Origin: Thiogranum sp.
GTDB lineage: Bacteria; Pseudomonadota; Gammaproteobacteria; DSM-19610
Direction of reading: 5' to 3'
NCBI GenBank assembly: GCA_022340245.1
Contig: JAJDOI010000125.1
Location: 1-37,778, forward strand
Length of the DNA: 37,778 nucleotides
In this document: positions 37,157 through 37,778 of the stretch, one piece after another
How positions within the stretch are numbered: the stretch's first letter is position 1
Layout: every line of letters starts with the position of its first letter
Made by a program: the position numbers and the translations under genes
The notes under the pieces: model-generated
Database searches by the model: none
The model's input: the letters and a program-made list of their open reading frames with translations, nothing else
What the model was told of the DNA's origin: nothing

Positions 37157-37778
37157 ATGACAAGAATCATTACGCTCACCGGCGCCAGGGACGGTGTCGG
37201 CAAGACCAGTCTGAGTGTTGACCTTGGCGCACGGCTGGCGGCTTACGGACAGCGTGTGTGCCTTCTGGAACTCGTCACCGATGCCACTGCCGCCAGTATC
37301 AGACTCGGTGTCCGTGCCAATGCCACCCTGAGCGACAAGCTGTCCGGCAGGAACAGGGGCGAAAGCCTGCCCGTTCGCGTGCCACTGGGCTTTGATCTGG
37401 TGGTCGGCGGTGACCGAAGCTGGTTGTGGCATCTGACACACGAACAGCTGGCAGAAGTCAGCGACCTCCTGCAGACGCTCGGCACCTATGATTTCCTGCT
37501 GATCGACGCCGGCAGCGGTACAGCCCAGAACCAGTTCGCATTCTCGCTGGCCAGCCCGGAGCTGTTGGTTGTCATCACGCCCGCAGCGGAGCTGCTGTCC
37601 GATACCTATGCGTTGCTCAAGCTGCTGTATGCCGAGCAGTACGACGGACTGGTGAGCGTGGTGGTAAATAAAGCCAAAAATCACGCAATTGGGCGAAGCA
37701 GCTACGACAAGTTCAGAGAAGTCGCCGGGTTCTACCTGGATATGCCACTGCCGTTGGCCGGACTGCTGCTGGATACAC
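37157..37778 (+). CDS. MinD/FlhG-like P-loop ATPase (5' part)
   Basis: The first 207 codons of a MinD/ParA-superfamily ATPase, cut by the right edge of the window. It begins MTRIITLTGARDGVGKTSLS with a P-loop at about residues 9-17; Walker B-like FLLIDAGSG is at about residue 117 and the FlhG-like LLVVITPAAELLSDTYALLKLL follows. FlhG controls flagellar number; other members position cell-surface or chemotaxis machines. The usual deviant Walker A start KGGVGKT reads RDGVGKT here, so the signature lysine is Arg. The ribosome site is poor. The function cannot be named without the rest of the gene and its neighbours. Confidence 0.85.
   Translation, partial: MTRIITLTGARDGVGKTSLSVDLGARLAAYGQRVCLLELVTDATAASIRLGVRANATLSDKLSGRNRGESLPVRVPLGFDLVVGGDRSWLWHLTHEQLAEVSDLLQTLGTYDFLLIDAGSGTAQNQFAFSLASPELLVVITPAAELLSDTYALLKLLYAEQYDGLVSVVVNKAKNHAIGRSSYDKFREVAGFYLDMPLPLAGLLLDT

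Overview
The window reads as chromosomal DNA of a GC-rich gammaproteobacterium. The block pyrG-kdsA-eno-ftsB-ispD-ispF-truD-(yggS)-surE-pcm-yqaA-nlpD-rpoS is a hallmark gammaproteobacterial order, and the sdhCDAB-sdhE-ygfX cluster also fits. The exact genus cannot be fixed from sequence alone; a deep-branching, Chromatiales/Xanthomonadales-like lineage is my inference. No rRNA, tRNA, CRISPR array, insertion sequence or prophage was seen. Genes are very tightly packed: many neighbours overlap by four bases (ATGA, GTGA, TTGA and one apparent CTGA).

Layout. 1-13779: end of accA, tilS, pyrG, kdsA, eno, ftsB, ispD, ispF, truD, yggS; a convergent Smr-domain gene; then surE, pcm, a YqaA-type membrane protein, nlpD and rpoS. 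13793-18035: a reverse-strand Mth938-like gene, then an AlaC-type aminotransferase, homoserine dehydrogenase (hom) and threonine synthase (thrC). 18032-24188: an RpfE-like gene that seems to begin at a CTG codon, recJ, a DUF2835 gene, prfB with its programmed +1 frameshift, and lysS; this resembles the recJ/rpfE/prfB/lysS neighbourhood of the Xanthomonas rpf region. 24192-28265 (reverse strand): a GAF-GGDEF-EAL cyclic-di-GMP protein, an HDOD protein and ygfZ. 28392-32356: sdhC, sdhD, sdhA, sdhB, sdhE and ygfX. 32323-34863 (reverse strand): a membrane HAMP-GGDEF-EAL protein whose 3' end overlaps ygfX. 35092-37778: a peptide-binding lipoprotein, a YkuD-domain protein without signal peptide, and the start of a MinD/FlhG-like ATPase.

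How the genes work together. The first part joins lipid, CTP, KDO and isoprenoid precursor synthesis with cell division and ends in the stationary-phase block. alaC-hom-thrC is an aspartate-family amino-acid unit. The sdh block encodes complex II, its flavinylation factor SdhE and the SdhE-linked membrane protein YgfX; ygfZ, divergent from it, serves Fe-S enzymes. Two complete diguanylate cyclase/phosphodiesterase proteins and an HDOD protein make this a signalling-rich stretch. The lipoprotein/YkuD pair may serve peptide or murein-peptide handling (inference).

The most unusual signals are three copies of a GTAG-tagged palindromic element arranged as inverted pairs (9179-9318, 16819-16893, 22487-22596), with REP/REPIN architecture and arm-to-arm covariation; the likely CTG start of the RpfE-like gene; a palindrome over the predicted -10 of a GGDEF-EAL gene; and small leader-type reading frames before sdhB and before the lipoprotein. 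I did not find a clearly new multi-gene system.
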